NCBI GenBank assembly: GCA_900541135.1
Contig: UQIG01000006.1
Location: 1 to 64,000 of the forward strand
Reading direction: 5' to 3'
From: an uncultured Collinsella sp.
GTDB lineage: Bacteria > Actinomycetota > Coriobacteriia > Coriobacteriales > Coriobacteriaceae
DNA: 64,000 nt
Shown: positions 8,027 to 17,497 of the stretch, in pieces
Layout of the letters: every line of letters starts with the position of its first letter
Numbering within the stretch: position 1 is the stretch's first letter
The notes under the pieces: generated by a model
The model's input: the letters and a program-made list of their open reading frames with translations, nothing else
Told to the model about the DNA's origin: nothing
Database searches by the model: none
Program-made: the position numbers and the translations under genes

Positions 8027-9547
8027 GTGAGAGAGGAGAGCCCCCGACAAGGTATGAGGAGGCCCGACTCGGACCGTGCTTCCTCACGTCGCACCACACC
8101 GCGTTCCAGCCACGGTGGGCAGTCGTTTAGCGAACGCTATATTGCCGGCGTTCCCGCCCGTATCATGCGCCCCCGTTTGATATTCATGGCCTGCTTGTTT
8201 ACCTTGGTATGCTTTGGCCTGCTGATGGTGTACTCGGCGTCTTCGGTCGAGGCGCTGCACGAGAATGGCTCGGCGACGTTTTTTCTGGGCCGACAGGCCG
8301 CGTTTGCCGTGGTCGGTGTTCTGGCGCTGATTGCCATCGTGCGCGTTTTGCCGGACAGCTGGTTTGGGGAGGATGTGCTCAGGATCTTCCTCTTAGGCAT
8401 GATAGGGCTACTGCTTCTGGTGTTCTTGGTGGGCAGCGGCAGCCGTGGCGCCACGCGCTGGCTCAACATCGCCGGTATTCAGTTCCAGCCTTCCGAGTTT
8501 TTAAAGCCATTTGCCATTGCGTATGCGGCCATCATGCTTGATCGCTTCTTTTCGCCCGGTGGCAACATCAACGAATTCCTTCGCAAGATGGGCATCTACC
8601 TGGGCATTTCGCTCTTTCTGATCTTTATCCAGCCCGATTTCGGTACTGTCCTGATCATCCTGTTGACCCTCATGTGCATGGCGTTGTTTGCGGGTCTCGA
8701 CCCCAGATTTATCATCGGTGTGCTAATCTTCGGCATTCTCGTGATCGTGATTGCGCTTGTCGCAGAGCCGTACCGTATGGTGCGTATTCAGGTTGCCTTG
8801 AACCCTTGGGCCGACGAGTATGGTGACGGCTATCAGGCCACGCTTGCCATTATGGCCTTTGCCTCGGGCGGTCTGTTCGGCCGTGGCATCGGCAACTCAA
8901 CCATGAAGTACTCGTATCTGCCCGAGGCGCACAATGACTACATCCTGGCCATCATTGGCGAGGAAGTCGGTTTTGTCGGAACCGTGCTGTTCTTCTTGGT
9001 GTTTGCGATGCTGATCTACTCGGCGTTTCGCATTGCCGAGCAGGCGACCGATCGCCGGGGCGCGCTTATGGCGTCTGGCTCCGCGGTCATTCTCGCGGTG
9101 CAGTTTTTGATTAACGCGCTGGGCATCCTCAACGTGTTTCCCATGACGGGCAAACCGTTGCCGTTTATTAGCTACGGCGGTTCGTCGATTATCGTGTCGC
9201 TTATGCTCGCCGGTCTGATCCTGCGCGTTTCGTATGAGAGCGCCCGTCGCGATGAGTACGACCGTCGCCGCGAGAGCTTTGCCGTTATGGACGAGAGCAC
9301 TGCCGGCGTGGCCCATGTGCGCGGTGAACGACCTTCGCGTAGCGGCTTTACCGTTCTTGATGGTTCTCCATCCGAGCCGGCAGCTCGTCCACGCCCGCGA
9401 ATGGCTCCGCAAGGTCGTCCTCAGCGCCCCAGCCCTCGCAACGCGGGCGGCGGATATAATCGAATCGATTTGAACTCGGACCCGTCGGCGCGTCTGCGCA
9501 CCGACGACCAGGGACCGCGTGTACGAAGGGACTACCATGACCGATAA
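8027..9547 (+). CDS. ftsW: SEDS peptidoglycan glycosyltransferase FtsW
   Basis: FtsW polymerises septal glycan strands together with its class B PBP partner. The 506-residue protein has a basic, Ser/Arg-rich N-terminal tail, about ten membrane segments from residue 50, and SEDS signatures including GATRWLNIAGIQFQPSEF, EAHNDYILAIIGEE and the GKPLPFISYGGSS block near the last helices. An Arg/Pro-rich cytoplasmic tail of about 100 residues follows. GTG at 8027 is chosen because AGGGG lies ahead of it; an internal ATG at 8054 is possible. The end overlaps murG by 11 bp. Confidence 0.95.
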   Translation: MREESPRQGMRRPDSDRASSRRTTPRSSHGGQSFSERYIAGVPARIMRPRLIFMACLFTLVCFGLLMVYSASSVEALHENGSATFFLGRQAAFAVVGVLALIAIVRVLPDSWFGEDVLRIFLLGMIGLLLLVFLVGSGSRGATRWLNIAGIQFQPSEFLKPFAIAYAAIMLDRFFSPGGNINEFLRKMGIYLGISLFLIFIQPDFGTVLIILLTLMCMALFAGLDPRFIIGVLIFGILVIVIALVAEPYRMVRIQVALNPWADEYGDGYQATLAIMAFASGGLFGRGIGNSTMKYSYLPEAHNDYILAIIGEEVGFVGTVLFFLVFAMLIYSAFRIAEQATDRRGALMASGSAVILAVQFLINALGILNVFPMTGKPLPFISYGGSSIIVSLMLAGLILRVSYESARRDEYDRRRESFAVMDESTAGVAHVRGERPSRSGFTVLDGSPSEPAARPRPRMAPQGRPQRPSPRNAGGGYNRIDLNSDPSARLRTDDQGPRVRRDYHDR

Positions 9548-10652
9548 GATGACCGTTGCTATTGCAGCCGGCGGCACGGCAGGACACATCAACCCCGCGC
9601 TCGCCTTGGCCGAAGAACTGCGTGATCGTGGCCACCACGTTGTGTTCGTGGGCCAGTCGCGCAAGCTCGAGGGTCGTCTGGTCCCCGAGGCTGGGTTTGA
9701 TTTTGTGCCCATTACGGTCACGGGCTTCGACCGCTCCCGTCCTTGGACGGCGCTGACCTCGCTGTGGCGTGTCAACAAAGCCAAGCGTGCGCTCGCCAGT
9801 CATTTCTCAAAGGTCGGCAAGCCCGACGCCGCCATCGGTTTTGGTGCCTATGTCGAGGTTCCGCTGCTGGGGTGGTGCAAGGGCGCGGGCGTTCCGTATC
9901 TGCTGCATGAGCAGAACTCTGTTCCGGGCCTGGCCAACAAGATGATGAACTCCCACGCCGCCCGCGTGTGCATCTCGGTGCCGGCAGCGCGTTCGGTTTT
10001 TGAGCGCGAAGGTGACCCTGACCACGTGCTCATGACCGGCAACCCCGTACGTCGCTCGGTGATCGAGGGCGATCGCGCTCGCGGCCGCAAGGCACTTGGC
10101 GTTCCCGAGGACGCTACGCTGCTGCTCGTCTTTGGCGGTTCACTTGGCGCCCAGCACCTCAACGAGCGCGTGGTCTCGCTCAAAAACGAGCTGCTTTCGC
10201 GCAAGAACCTCTATGTGTTGCATTCGACGGGTGCCGACGGCTTTGAGGAGACCGAGCGCGCTTTGGCGCTGACGCCCGAGGAGGCGAAGCGTTACCGCGT
10301 CCAGCCTTACATCGACAACATGGGCGATATGCTGGCTGCTGCCGATTTGGTGCTCTCGCGTTCGGGCGCATCGAGCGTGGCCGAGATCGCTGCGCTCGCT
10401 GTGCCCTCAGTGCTCGTGCCGTATCCGCATGCGACGGCCGACCACCAAACCACCAATGCCCGGTATCTGGTCGACGCCGGGGCCGGCGTGCTCTGCGCCG
10501 ATGCCGATATCGACGGTTCTGCCTTTGCCGATGAGCTGCTGCATCTGGTCGATGACGCGGCGGCGCGCGACGCCATGCGTCAGGCGGCGCGTGGTCTGGC
10601 TCAGGATAGGGCCGCCGCTCTTCTGGCGGATGCGGTAGAGGGTTTGCGTTAG
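9537..10652 (+). CDS. murG: Lipid II synthase MurG
   Basis: MurG transfers GlcNAc from UDP-GlcNAc to lipid I, forming lipid II on the inner face of the membrane. The protein has the GT-B opening AAGGTAGHINPALALAEEL, the central FGGSLGAQHLNE motif, and the UDP-sugar-binding region RSGASSVAEIAALAVPSVLVPYP followed by ATADHQ. The ATG at 9537 is chosen over upstream in-frame codons because AAGG sits about 9 bp ahead and the GGTAGH loop then falls at the usual distance. It gives 371 residues and overlaps ftsW. Confidence 0.96.
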   Translation: MTDKMTVAIAAGGTAGHINPALALAEELRDRGHHVVFVGQSRKLEGRLVPEAGFDFVPITVTGFDRSRPWTALTSLWRVNKAKRALASHFSKVGKPDAAIGFGAYVEVPLLGWCKGAGVPYLLHEQNSVPGLANKMMNSHAARVCISVPAARSVFEREGDPDHVLMTGNPVRRSVIEGDRARGRKALGVPEDATLLLVFGGSLGAQHLNERVVSLKNELLSRKNLYVLHSTGADGFEETERALALTPEEAKRYRVQPYIDNMGDMLAAADLVLSRSGASSVAEIAALAVPSVLVPYPHATADHQTTNARYLVDAGAGVLCADADIDGSAFADELLHLVDDAAARDAMRQAARGLAQDRAAALLADAVEGLR

Positions 10653-10749
10653 TTAGACGGGATATCGTCGGTCGCCCTCGCGCTGATGCGGTAGGTGCGG
10701 TACAGTTAATGGGTTACAGGCAGTGTTTACGCAAGGAGTACACGAGCAC

Positions 10750-12168
10750 ATGGCTGATTCCCAGACTGCAACCTCCGCGCCCGAGTTTAAGAGCGCCCAC
10801 TTTATCGGTATCGGCGGCGCCGGCATGAGCGGCATCGCCCTCGTTCTGCACGAGCGCGGTTATGCCGTTACCGGCTCCGACCTTAAGACGTCACGTTATA
10901 TCCGCCAGCTTACCCGCGCTGGCGTGAAGGTGCATGTGGGCCATGAGGCCGCCACGATCGACGAGGTCAAGCCCGACGTGGTTGTTGTCTCCACCGCTAT
11001 TCCGGAGTCCAACCCCGAACTCGTGCGCGCTCGCGAGCTTGGTATTCCCGTGTGGCCCCGTGCCAAGATGCTCTCTGCTTTGGGCCACGGCTACACCACC
11101 GTCGCTGTTGCCGGCACGCATGGCAAGACTACCACGTCTTCGATGTGCGCCACCATGCTCGACCGCATGGGTCTGGATCCGAGCTTCTTGATCGGCGGCA
11201 TCGTCGAGGGCTATGACACGAACGGCAAGAACGGCTCGGGCGACTACTTTGTCGCCGAGGCCGACGAGTCCGACAGCTCCTTCCTGTTCCTGAACCCCAA
11301 CGTAGTCATTGTGACCAACGTCGAGGCCGACCACCTCGATCACTACTCGGGTATCGAGGAGATCGAGGCAACTTTCGCCAAATTCATGAGCCTGGTGGGC
11401 GAGGACGGCACCGTCATCGTCTGCGGTGAGGACCCGCATCTGGTCGAGCTCGCCAAGTCGACGGGCCGTCACGTGCTTTCCTACGGCTTTGCCGAGAGCA
11501 ACGACATCGTCTGCATGCACCCGGATGTCAAGGGCATCCAGAGTGACTTTATCGTTCGCTTTGAGGATGGCACTGAACATGCCGTGGAGATCAAGAGCAA
11601 TCCCGGTCGCCACAACATGCTCAACGCCACGGCGGTGCTCACCGTCGCCCATGTCCTGGGCCTTGACATCGACGCCGCCGCCAAGGCGCTCTCGAGCTTT
11701 GAGGGCGTTCGCCGCCGCTTTACCCACGTGGGCGATATCGATGGCATCACCGTGATCGATGATTACGGCCATCACCCCACCGAGATCAAGGCGACGCTTG
11801 CTGCCGCTTCGTCGCTGGGCTACAAGCACGTCGACGTCGTGTTCCAGCCGCACCGCTATTCGCGCCTGCAGGCCCTGTGCGACGACTTTGCCGATGCATT
11901 TGCCAATGCCGATAAACTGCTGCTGATTGATGTGTTCTCGGCTGGCGAGATGCCCATTCCGGGTGTTACCTCTAAGATGCTCGCCGATACCGTGCGCGCC
12001 AAGCATCCTGGCAAGGAGGTCGTGTACTGCTCCAGCCGTCTTGAGCTCAATCAGGAGCTCGAGCAGATGGTGGGCGAGGGCGACCTGCTGCTCACCATGG
12101 GTGCCGGTGACGTTACGACCGTCGGTCCCGAGTTTATCGAGTATCTGACTGCCAAGAAAGACGCTTAA
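10750..12168 (+). CDS. murC: UDP-MurNAc--L-Ala ligase MurC
   Basis: MurC joins L-alanine to UDP-MurNAc, the first step of stem-peptide synthesis. The 472-residue protein has the glycine-rich UDP-binding motif HFIGIGGAGMSGIALVL, the ATP loop VAGTHGKTTTSSM near residue 115, EADESDSSFL, NVEADHLDHY, the substrate motif FEGVRRRF and DDYGHHPTEIKATL. ATG at 10750 follows AAGGAG by a normal gap. A 97-bp gap separates it from murG, and murB starts 5 bp after it. Confidence 0.97.
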   Translation: MADSQTATSAPEFKSAHFIGIGGAGMSGIALVLHERGYAVTGSDLKTSRYIRQLTRAGVKVHVGHEAATIDEVKPDVVVVSTAIPESNPELVRARELGIPVWPRAKMLSALGHGYTTVAVAGTHGKTTTSSMCATMLDRMGLDPSFLIGGIVEGYDTNGKNGSGDYFVAEADESDSSFLFLNPNVVIVTNVEADHLDHYSGIEEIEATFAKFMSLVGEDGTVIVCGEDPHLVELAKSTGRHVLSYGFAESNDIVCMHPDVKGIQSDFIVRFEDGTEHAVEIKSNPGRHNMLNATAVLTVAHVLGLDIDAAAKALSSFEGVRRRFTHVGDIDGITVIDDYGHHPTEIKATLAAASSLGYKHVDVVFQPHRYSRLQALCDDFADAFANADKLLLIDVFSAGEMPIPGVTSKMLADTVRAKHPGKEVVYCSSRLELNQELEQMVGEGDLLLTMGAGDVTTVGPEFIEYLTAKKDA

Positions 12169-12173
12169 GTCTA

Positions 12174-13085
12174 ATGGGTCTGTTTAACGCCGTCATGGCG
12201 CTCTCGGGCATGATCGACACGGATGTGATCGAGGACGAGCGCCTTGCGCGTCATACGAGTTATCGTATCGGCGGCAAGGCCGACCTCTTTGTGACGTGCC
12301 ATAGCTATCATGCCCTTCGCCGCGCCGTGGCGGTGCTCGATCGCGAGCAGGTGCCGTGGGTCATCATCGGCAAGGGCTCCAATCTGCTGGTTGCCGATGG
12401 CGGTTATCGCGGCGCCGTCATTTCGCTCGGACGTGAGTTTCAGCGCACGGTTGTTGCCGATGACGGTTGTACGCTGACGGTCGGTGCGGGCGTGATGTTT
12501 GCGCGCCTGGTCAACGATGCCCTGTCGCGTAGCCTCTCGGGCCTTGAGTTTGCCGTTGGCATCCCTGGCTCGGTCGGCGGTGCGATATCTATGAATGCCG
12601 GCACACGGACCGAGTGGATTGGCTCGCTGGTTGAGGATGTCGTAACGTTTGACCCGGTATCCGGTATCAAACATTATGCGGGGTCCGAGATCACTTGGGG
12701 CTACCGCGAATGTAGCCTTCCCCGCAATGAGATCATCCTCGAGTGCGTGCTCAAGCTTAAACCGGCGCCCAAGGCCGACATTCGCGAGCGCATGGAGCGG
12801 TACCTGACGAGGCGCAAGCGTACGCAGCCCATGGGTCGCGCATCCTGCGGGTCGGTCTTTCGCAACCCGCCCGATGCGAGTGTGGGCAAGCTTATCGAGG
12901 ATTGTGGATTAAAGGGTTTTTCGATTGGCGGCGCGGAAGTTTCGCCCGTTCACGCTAATTTTATCGTTAATAACGGAACTGCCTCGGCCGATGACGTTGC
13001 CGCGGTTATCAGACATGTGCACGGAAAGGTGAGGGAGGCGTATGGCATCGAGCTCAGACCGGAAGTTAAATTCCTCGGCTTCTAG
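12174..13085 (+). CDS. murB: UDP-N-acetylenolpyruvoylglucosamine reductase MurB
   Basis: MurB is a flavoprotein that uses NADPH to reduce UDP-GlcNAc-enolpyruvate to UDP-MurNAc. The 303-residue protein has the FAD-domain signatures HTSYRIGGKADL, IIGKGSNLLVADGG and GIPGSVGGAISMNAG, and the C-terminal block PMGRASCGSVFRNP with the catalytic Ser, followed by LIEDCGLKGFSIGGAEVSPVHANFI. No strong ribosome site precedes the ATG at 12174, so coupling to murC is likely. Its 3' end overlaps ftsQ by 44 bp. Confidence 0.96.
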   Translation: MGLFNAVMALSGMIDTDVIEDERLARHTSYRIGGKADLFVTCHSYHALRRAVAVLDREQVPWVIIGKGSNLLVADGGYRGAVISLGREFQRTVVADDGCTLTVGAGVMFARLVNDALSRSLSGLEFAVGIPGSVGGAISMNAGTRTEWIGSLVEDVVTFDPVSGIKHYAGSEITWGYRECSLPRNEIILECVLKLKPAPKADIRERMERYLTRRKRTQPMGRASCGSVFRNPPDASVGKLIEDCGLKGFSIGGAEVSPVHANFIVNNGTASADDVAAVIRHVHGKVREAYGIELRPEVKFLGF

Positions 13086-14298
13086 AGCATCGAAACCCAC
13101 CTTCCGCCGCGCCGGAGGGCGTTCCGGCGCGCCTGCCAAACCTCAACGCAATACCGTCGCGCACTCTAAGTCTGTCGGGCATGCTCGACAGACCAGTCGT
13201 CCGGTTGTCGGCTCGCAGCTCGGTAATCGTCCGGCCGCAAAAAAGTCCTCGCGTCCCTCGGTGACGTCAAAGCCTGTTATGGGCGCCAAACCTGCCCGTC
13301 CCATGGCAACTCCTAAGCCCTCGACGGGAACTAAAGCGCCGCGTCCAGGTCGCACGCTGGGCGCATCGAAACCGCGCTCGCTGACATCGGTGCCGGCTAC
13401 CGTCAAGAAGCCTTCGGGTAAAAAAAGCGTCAACCCGTTGTCTTCACTTGGGGCGATGGTAAATAAAACATCAGACGCCGCTTCTGTCGTTGCAGGCAAA
13501 GGCAAAATCGTGGGCGGCGTTCTGGCCGCCTTGGCCGTGCTCGTCGTCGTTGCCATCGTGGTGATCAACTCTGGATTGTTTACCGCCACTGATATTCAGA
13601 TTCAAGGCAGCGAGCATGTGACGAAGCACGATGCTATCCAGCTGATCGATTTGCCCGAGGGAACGTCGCTTTTTAACGTCGATCCCGACCAGATTACCGA
13701 GGACCTCAAGCAGAATCCGTGGGTCTCGGGCGTGGATGTCCAGCGTCAGTTCCCGCATACGCTCATCATTACGCCGATGGAGCGCAAGGTCATCGCAATT
13801 GCCTATATCAGTTCCGATGACCTTGCCTGGGCCATCGGGGATGATGACACCTGGATCGCCCCACTGTCGACGTCGGTCGAAGTGGACGACCAAGGCAACG
13901 TCATCACGACAGGGCAGGGCTCAAATACCTTGACCGGAATCGATGCCGCGCTGGCGCTCGCTAAGCACTATGGCGCGGTGTTGTTGACTGATGTCTCGGC
14001 GGATGTCGCTCCGGTTTCCGGCCAGGCGGTGAGCTCCAAGGCCGTTAAGGCTGGCTTGGATTATGTGCGTGGTTTTTCGAGCGAGTTCTTGGGACAAGTC
14101 AAGGATATTTCCACGCCTTCGGTCGAAGCCATCTCGGCAAACCTCAATAACGGCATTGAGGTGTCGCTGGGCGATTCGGACGATATCGTCAAGAAGGAAC
14201 GCGTAGTCACCAAGTTGCTTTCGCAGGTAGAGGGCGTAACGTATATCAATGTGCGCTCTCCGGGTAACTACACATTTAGGAATGCTCCGACCTCGTAG
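13042..14298 (+). CDS. ftsQ: Cell division protein FtsQ (POTRA domain)
   Basis: FtsQ is a bitopic membrane protein that links FtsL/DivIC-type proteins to the septal synthase. The 418-residue protein starts with about 150 basic residues rich in Ser, Pro and Lys, then one membrane segment near residues 155-175 (VLAALAVLVVVAIVVINSGLF). An outside POTRA domain follows (IQIQGSEHVTKHDAIQLIDL, then NPWVSGVDVQRQFPHTLIITPMERK with line breaks of the fold), then the FtsQ region. GGGAGG precedes the ATG, which lies inside murB. Confidence 0.88.
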   Translation: MASSSDRKLNSSASRASKPTFRRAGGRSGAPAKPQRNTVAHSKSVGHARQTSRPVVGSQLGNRPAAKKSSRPSVTSKPVMGAKPARPMATPKPSTGTKAPRPGRTLGASKPRSLTSVPATVKKPSGKKSVNPLSSLGAMVNKTSDAASVVAGKGKIVGGVLAALAVLVVVAIVVINSGLFTATDIQIQGSEHVTKHDAIQLIDLPEGTSLFNVDPDQITEDLKQNPWVSGVDVQRQFPHTLIITPMERKVIAIAYISSDDLAWAIGDDDTWIAPLSTSVEVDDQGNVITTGQGSNTLTGIDAALALAKHYGAVLLTDVSADVAPVSGQAVSSKAVKAGLDYVRGFSSEFLGQVKDISTPSVEAISANLNNGIEVSLGDSDDIVKKERVVTKLLSQVEGVTYINVRSPGNYTFRNAPTS

Positions 14299-14371
14299 CG
14301 CTGGTTGATGCTTTGTTGAGGGGCCATACCACGCCGTTTATCTGGTTTGTTTGGTTTTCACGGTCAATTAT

Positions 14372-14441
14372 TTGACTGATACGTTCATAATGTGCAACCA
14401 TAATACGGTTTACCTTTGCATTTACTTTCAACCTGAAGGTT
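14372..14441 (+). promoter_or_regulatory. AT-rich region upstream of ftsZ with possible promoter and hairpin
   Basis: The 199-bp ftsQ-ftsZ gap is strongly AT-rich compared with the cluster. TTGACT at 14372 and CATAAT at 14386 and 14399 resemble promoter hexamers, but no pair has ideal spacing. A perfect 12-bp palindrome AACCTGAAGGTT lies at 14430-14441. A separate ftsZ promoter here would match practice in other bacteria, where ftsZ needs higher expression than its neighbours. Confidence 0.35.
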
Positions 14442-14497
14442 AATGTGCGCAGGGGTCGACCCATGCTATGGCTATAACCTTTGTTCGGAGGACCGAC

Positions 14498-15652
14498 ATG
14501 CACGAGACAGAGATCAACAACTACCTTGCCGTCATTAAGGTGGTCGGCGTCGGCGGCGGCGGTACCAACGCGGTCAATCGAATGATCGAAGAGGGCATCC
14601 GCGGCGTCGAGTTTGTTGCCATCAACACCGATGCTCAGGCGCTCGCGATCTCTGATGCCGATATCAAGGTGCACATCGGCACCGACCTTACCCGCGGCCT
14701 GGGCGCCGGCGCCAACCCCGAGGTTGGCCGCAAGGCTGCCGATGAGTCCCGCGACGACATTGCCGAGGCGCTCGCTGGCGCCGACATGGTGTTCATCACC
14801 TGCGGCGAGGGCGGTGGCACCGGTACCGGCGCTGCTCCCATCGTTGCCGATATCGCGATGAACGAGGTCGGTGCGCTGACCGTCGCCGTCGTGACCAAGC
14901 CCTTCACCTTCGAGGGCCGCAAGCGCAAGAAGAGCGCCGAGGAGGGCATTAAGACCCTCTCCGATTGCGTTGACACCATGATTGTCATCCCTAACGATAA
15001 GCTGCTCGACATCGCCGAGAAGAAGACCACCATGCTCGAGGCCTTCGCGATTGCCGATGGCGTCCTTTCCCAGGGCACCCAGGGCATCACCGACCTCATC
15101 ACCGTCCCCGGTATCATCAACCTGGACTTCGCCGATGTTAAGACCATCATGAAGCAGGCCGGTACCGCCATGATGGGTATCGGTACCTCTTCTGGGGATA
15201 CCCGTGCCGTCGACGCTGCCCAGCAGGCCATCTCCAGCCCGCTGCTCGAGAGCTCCATCGATGGCGCCACGCGCGTGCTGCTCTCCATCGCCGGTTCCAA
15301 GGACCTGGGCATCCAGGAGATCAGCGACGCCGCCGACGTTGTTGCCAACGCCGTCGACCCCGAGGCCAACATCATCTTCGGTACCGTTGTCGACGAGTCC
15401 CTGGGCGATCAGGTGCGTATCACCGTCATCGCTACGGGCTTCTCCGACTCCAACGTCAACCGTCAGGACGAGCTCTTTGCTGCTCAGCAGTCTCAGAGCA
15501 AGGCCGCTGCCTCCGCTGAGCCGCAGCGCACCGCTCCTGCCACGAGCCCGGCTCAGGCCGCTCCGACCCGCAACGTCGGTGGCACCGAGCTTCCTAACTT
15601 CGGCAACGATCAGTTCGAGCTTCCCGACTTCCTGAAGCGCGGTAGCTTCTAA
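14498..15652 (+). CDS. ftsZ: Cell division GTPase FtsZ
   Basis: FtsZ is the tubulin-like GTPase that forms the cytokinetic ring. The 384-residue protein shows [14 protein letters not shown], the tubulin signature [17 protein letters not shown], the synergy-loop region [11 protein letters not shown], and a C-terminal conserved tail [11 protein letters not shown] after a Ser/Ala/Gln linker. The tail should bind SepF, encoded downstream, as no ftsA is present. CGGAGG lies 7 bp before the ATG at 14498, which I prefer to the in-frame ATG at 14468. Confidence 0.97.
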   Translation: MHETEINNYLAVIKVVGVGGGGTNAVNRMIEEGIRGVEFVAINTDAQALAISDADIKVHIGTDLTRGLGAGANPEVGRKAADESRDDIAEALAGADMVFITCGEGGGTGTGAAPIVADIAMNEVGALTVAVVTKPFTFEGRKRKKSAEEGIKTLSDCVDTMIVIPNDKLLDIAEKKTTMLEAFAIADGVLSQGTQGITDLITVPGIINLDFADVKTIMKQAGTAMMGIGTSSGDTRAVDAAQQAISSPLLESSIDGATRVLLSIAGSKDLGIQEISDAADVVANAVDPEANIIFGTVVDESLGDQVRITVIATGFSDSNVNRQDELFAAQQSQSKAAASAEPQRTAPATSPAQAAPTRNVGGTELPNFGNDQFELPDFLKRGSF

Positions 15653-15678
15653 GTCGTTCTTTGCATTGTTGTGCACAG

Positions 15679-15707
15679 GGGCGTGTCCGTATGGACGCGC
15701 CCTTTTT
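15679..15707 (+). terminator. Rho-independent terminator after ftsZ
   Basis: A 10-bp stem, GGGCGTGTCC with GGACGCGCCC (one G-T pair), closes a GTAT loop and is followed by five T residues. It ends the dcw transcript. Confidence 0.9.
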
Positions 15708-15740
15708 ATTTCGACTTTGTAAACTAGAACCTCCAATCTC

Positions 15741-15784
15741 TTTACGTTCCCTTTACGATTGCCTCCAGCGCAGCAGGTATCCTT
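15741..15784 (+). promoter_or_regulatory. Candidate Pho box and promoter ahead of pgeF-pst
   Basis: Two copies of TTTACG (15741-15746 and 15752-15757) are separated by five bases, an 11-bp period. That matches the layout of Gram-positive PhoP sites, which are TT(A/T/C)ACA direct repeats with 5-bp spacers, though the last base differs. A -10-like TATCCT lies at 15779. The next genes are pgeF and the phosphate-uptake operon pstSCAB-phoU, which fits phosphate control. Confidence 0.4.
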
Positions 15785-15862
15785 TTAGAGAAGTATGACA
15801 GCCGTATAAACGCGGGCTGTAGCGGCGATGCCGCGGTACTTGTGTTATAAGGAGGCTTTAGT

Positions 15863-16663
15863 ATGGCAGCACGTGCGGACAAAGTTTCGCGTGTCGACCA
15901 TGATGGAGTTACGTTGGTGGAGGGCGCGACATCCGATGTTCGCTTTGCCTTCACCGAGCGCGCCGGTGGCGTTTCCGAAGATGCGTACTCCTCACTCAAC
16001 TTGGGCTCGCATGTTGGCGATGATCCCTTTGCTGTTCAAGAAAATCGTCGCCGCGCACTCGAGGCTATGGGTGCCGCGGAGTGCGAGCACAACCTGCTCG
16101 TTCCCAATCAGGTCCATGGTGACCATATCGTTGCGGTGACCTCGAATGGCGCCGATGACCTTGAGGACGTCCGCGAGCAGATTGCCGCGGGCTGCGATGC
16201 CATCGTCTGTACGGCGCATAACGTGCCCGTGCTGCTCTGCTTTGCCGACTGCGTTCCCGTGGTGCTGGTGGCCCCTGGCGGATTTGCCGTGGTGCACTCC
16301 GGTTGGAAGGGCACGATTGCACGTATTTCTGCCAAGGCGTGCCAGGCGCTTTGCGATGCTGCCGGCTGCGATGCGGGCGACGTTTCCGCCTATATCGGCC
16401 CCCATATCTTGGGTGACGAATATGAGGTATCCCAGGAACTCATGGATCGCTTTGCCGCCGAGTTCTCGTGCATCGATGCGAGTACCTCTCGCATGCTCGA
16501 TCTTTCCGCTGCCATTCGCGAGGCGCTGGTAGATGTCGGTGTCGACGCGGATGATATCGTGGATACCCAGCTTTCGACCGTGCGTCAGAACGACCGCTTT
16601 TATTCCTACCGTAACGAGGACGGCACCTGTGGGCGCCATGCTGCGATCGGCGTGATGCTATGA
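15863..16663 (+). CDS. pgeF: YfiH/PgeF-family peptidoglycan editing factor (laccase domain)
   Basis: This 266-residue protein belongs to the multicopper-polyphenol-oxidase-like YfiH/YlmD family. Members have been described both as purine nucleoside phosphorylases and as PgeF, which removes misplaced L-Ser muropeptide precursors. Conserved blocks are LNLGSHVGDD, NQVHGDHIVAV, the Cys/His site ADCVPVVL and VVHSGWKGTIARI, IGPHI, and RNEDGTCGRHAAI. AAGGAGG precedes the ATG. It normally follows ftsZ and precedes yggS; here pstS overlaps its stop codon by 4 bp. Confidence 0.9.
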   Translation: MAARADKVSRVDHDGVTLVEGATSDVRFAFTERAGGVSEDAYSSLNLGSHVGDDPFAVQENRRRALEAMGAAECEHNLLVPNQVHGDHIVAVTSNGADDLEDVREQIAAGCDAIVCTAHNVPVLLCFADCVPVVLVAPGGFAVVHSGWKGTIARISAKACQALCDAAGCDAGDVSAYIGPHILGDEYEVSQELMDRFAAEFSCIDASTSRMLDLSAAIREALVDVGVDADDIVDTQLSTVRQNDRFYSYRNEDGTCGRHAAIGVML

Positions 16664-17496
16664 GAAAGATCGTATCGGTCCTGAGCGCCGCTGTGCTTAC
16701 ACTTACGCTGTGTGCCTGTTCTTCGGGATCTTCTACCTCTTCCATTACCGTCGCTGGCTCCACGACCTGCCTTCCTATCGCCGAGATTGCGGCCGAGGGC
16801 TTTAAGGAGGAGACCGGCATCGACGTGCTCGTTTCCGGTTTGGGTTCTTCCGCTGGCATCGAGGCCGTCAGCGCCGGAACGGCCGATATCGCCAGCTCCT
16901 CCCGTGGGCTCAATGCCGACGAACAGGATCTGGGCCTGACCCCCATCGTAATTGCCCACGACGGTATCGCGGTCATCGTGAACGACGATAACCCGGTCGA
17001 TAACCTCTCGACCGAGCAGCTCCGCGATATCTACGCCGGCAAGATTACCAATTGGAAAGAGGTCGGTGGCGAGGACCTGAGGATTCAGGTCATCAACCGA
17101 GACGAGGCGTCCGGTACGCGCGAGGCCTTCCGTACCATCGTGATGGATGGCACGCCGTTCGATCGCCGCTCGGCTGTTCTTTCGGGTACGGGCCAGGTGC
17201 GCGACGTGGTATCTCGTTCGCGTGGGGCCATCGGCTACATTTCGCTGGGCTTCGTCGATAGCCTCAACGCCAAGACCTCGGTCAAGGCCGTCTCGGTCAA
17301 TCATGTTGAGGCGTCCGAGAAGACGGTCGCGAGTGGCGGCTATCCCATCTCGCGCGACCTTTACTTCTTTGTGAAGGGTGCGCCTTCGCAGCAGGCGCAG
17401 GATTACATCGACTATGTGACGTCCGAAAAGATGGACAAGCAGATTCGCGAGGCGGGCTTTATTCCCGTCACCAACGACGAGAAGGGGAGTGAGTAG
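16660..17496 (+). CDS. pstS: Phosphate ABC transporter substrate-binding lipoprotein PstS
   Basis: PstS captures phosphate outside the membrane for the PstCAB importer. A lipoprotein signal peptide ends in LTLCAC, with the lipid-carrying Cys near residue 20. The phosphate-binding features follow: VAGSTTCLPIAE, ADIASSSRGL, the IYAGKITNWKEVGG motif and RDEASGTREAF. The 278-residue length is normal. Its ATG overlaps the pgeF stop (ATGA), so it appears to be coupled to pgeF, an unusual partner. Confidence 0.96.
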   Translation: MRKIVSVLSAAVLTLTLCACSSGSSTSSITVAGSTTCLPIAEIAAEGFKEETGIDVLVSGLGSSAGIEAVSAGTADIASSSRGLNADEQDLGLTPIVIAHDGIAVIVNDDNPVDNLSTEQLRDIYAGKITNWKEVGGEDLRIQVINRDEASGTREAFRTIVMDGTPFDRRSAVLSGTGQVRDVVSRSRGAIGYISLGFVDSLNAKTSVKAVSVNHVEASEKTVASGGYPISRDLYFFVKGAPSQQAQDYIDYVTSEKMDKQIREAGFIPVTNDEKGSE

Positions 17497-17497
17497 C

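Noticed and set aside
14276..15736. 486-codon - strand ORF opposite ftsZ
   Set aside because: Its low-complexity Gly/Val/Asp/Leu sequence mirrors ftsZ codon bias. It also crosses the ftsZ terminator.
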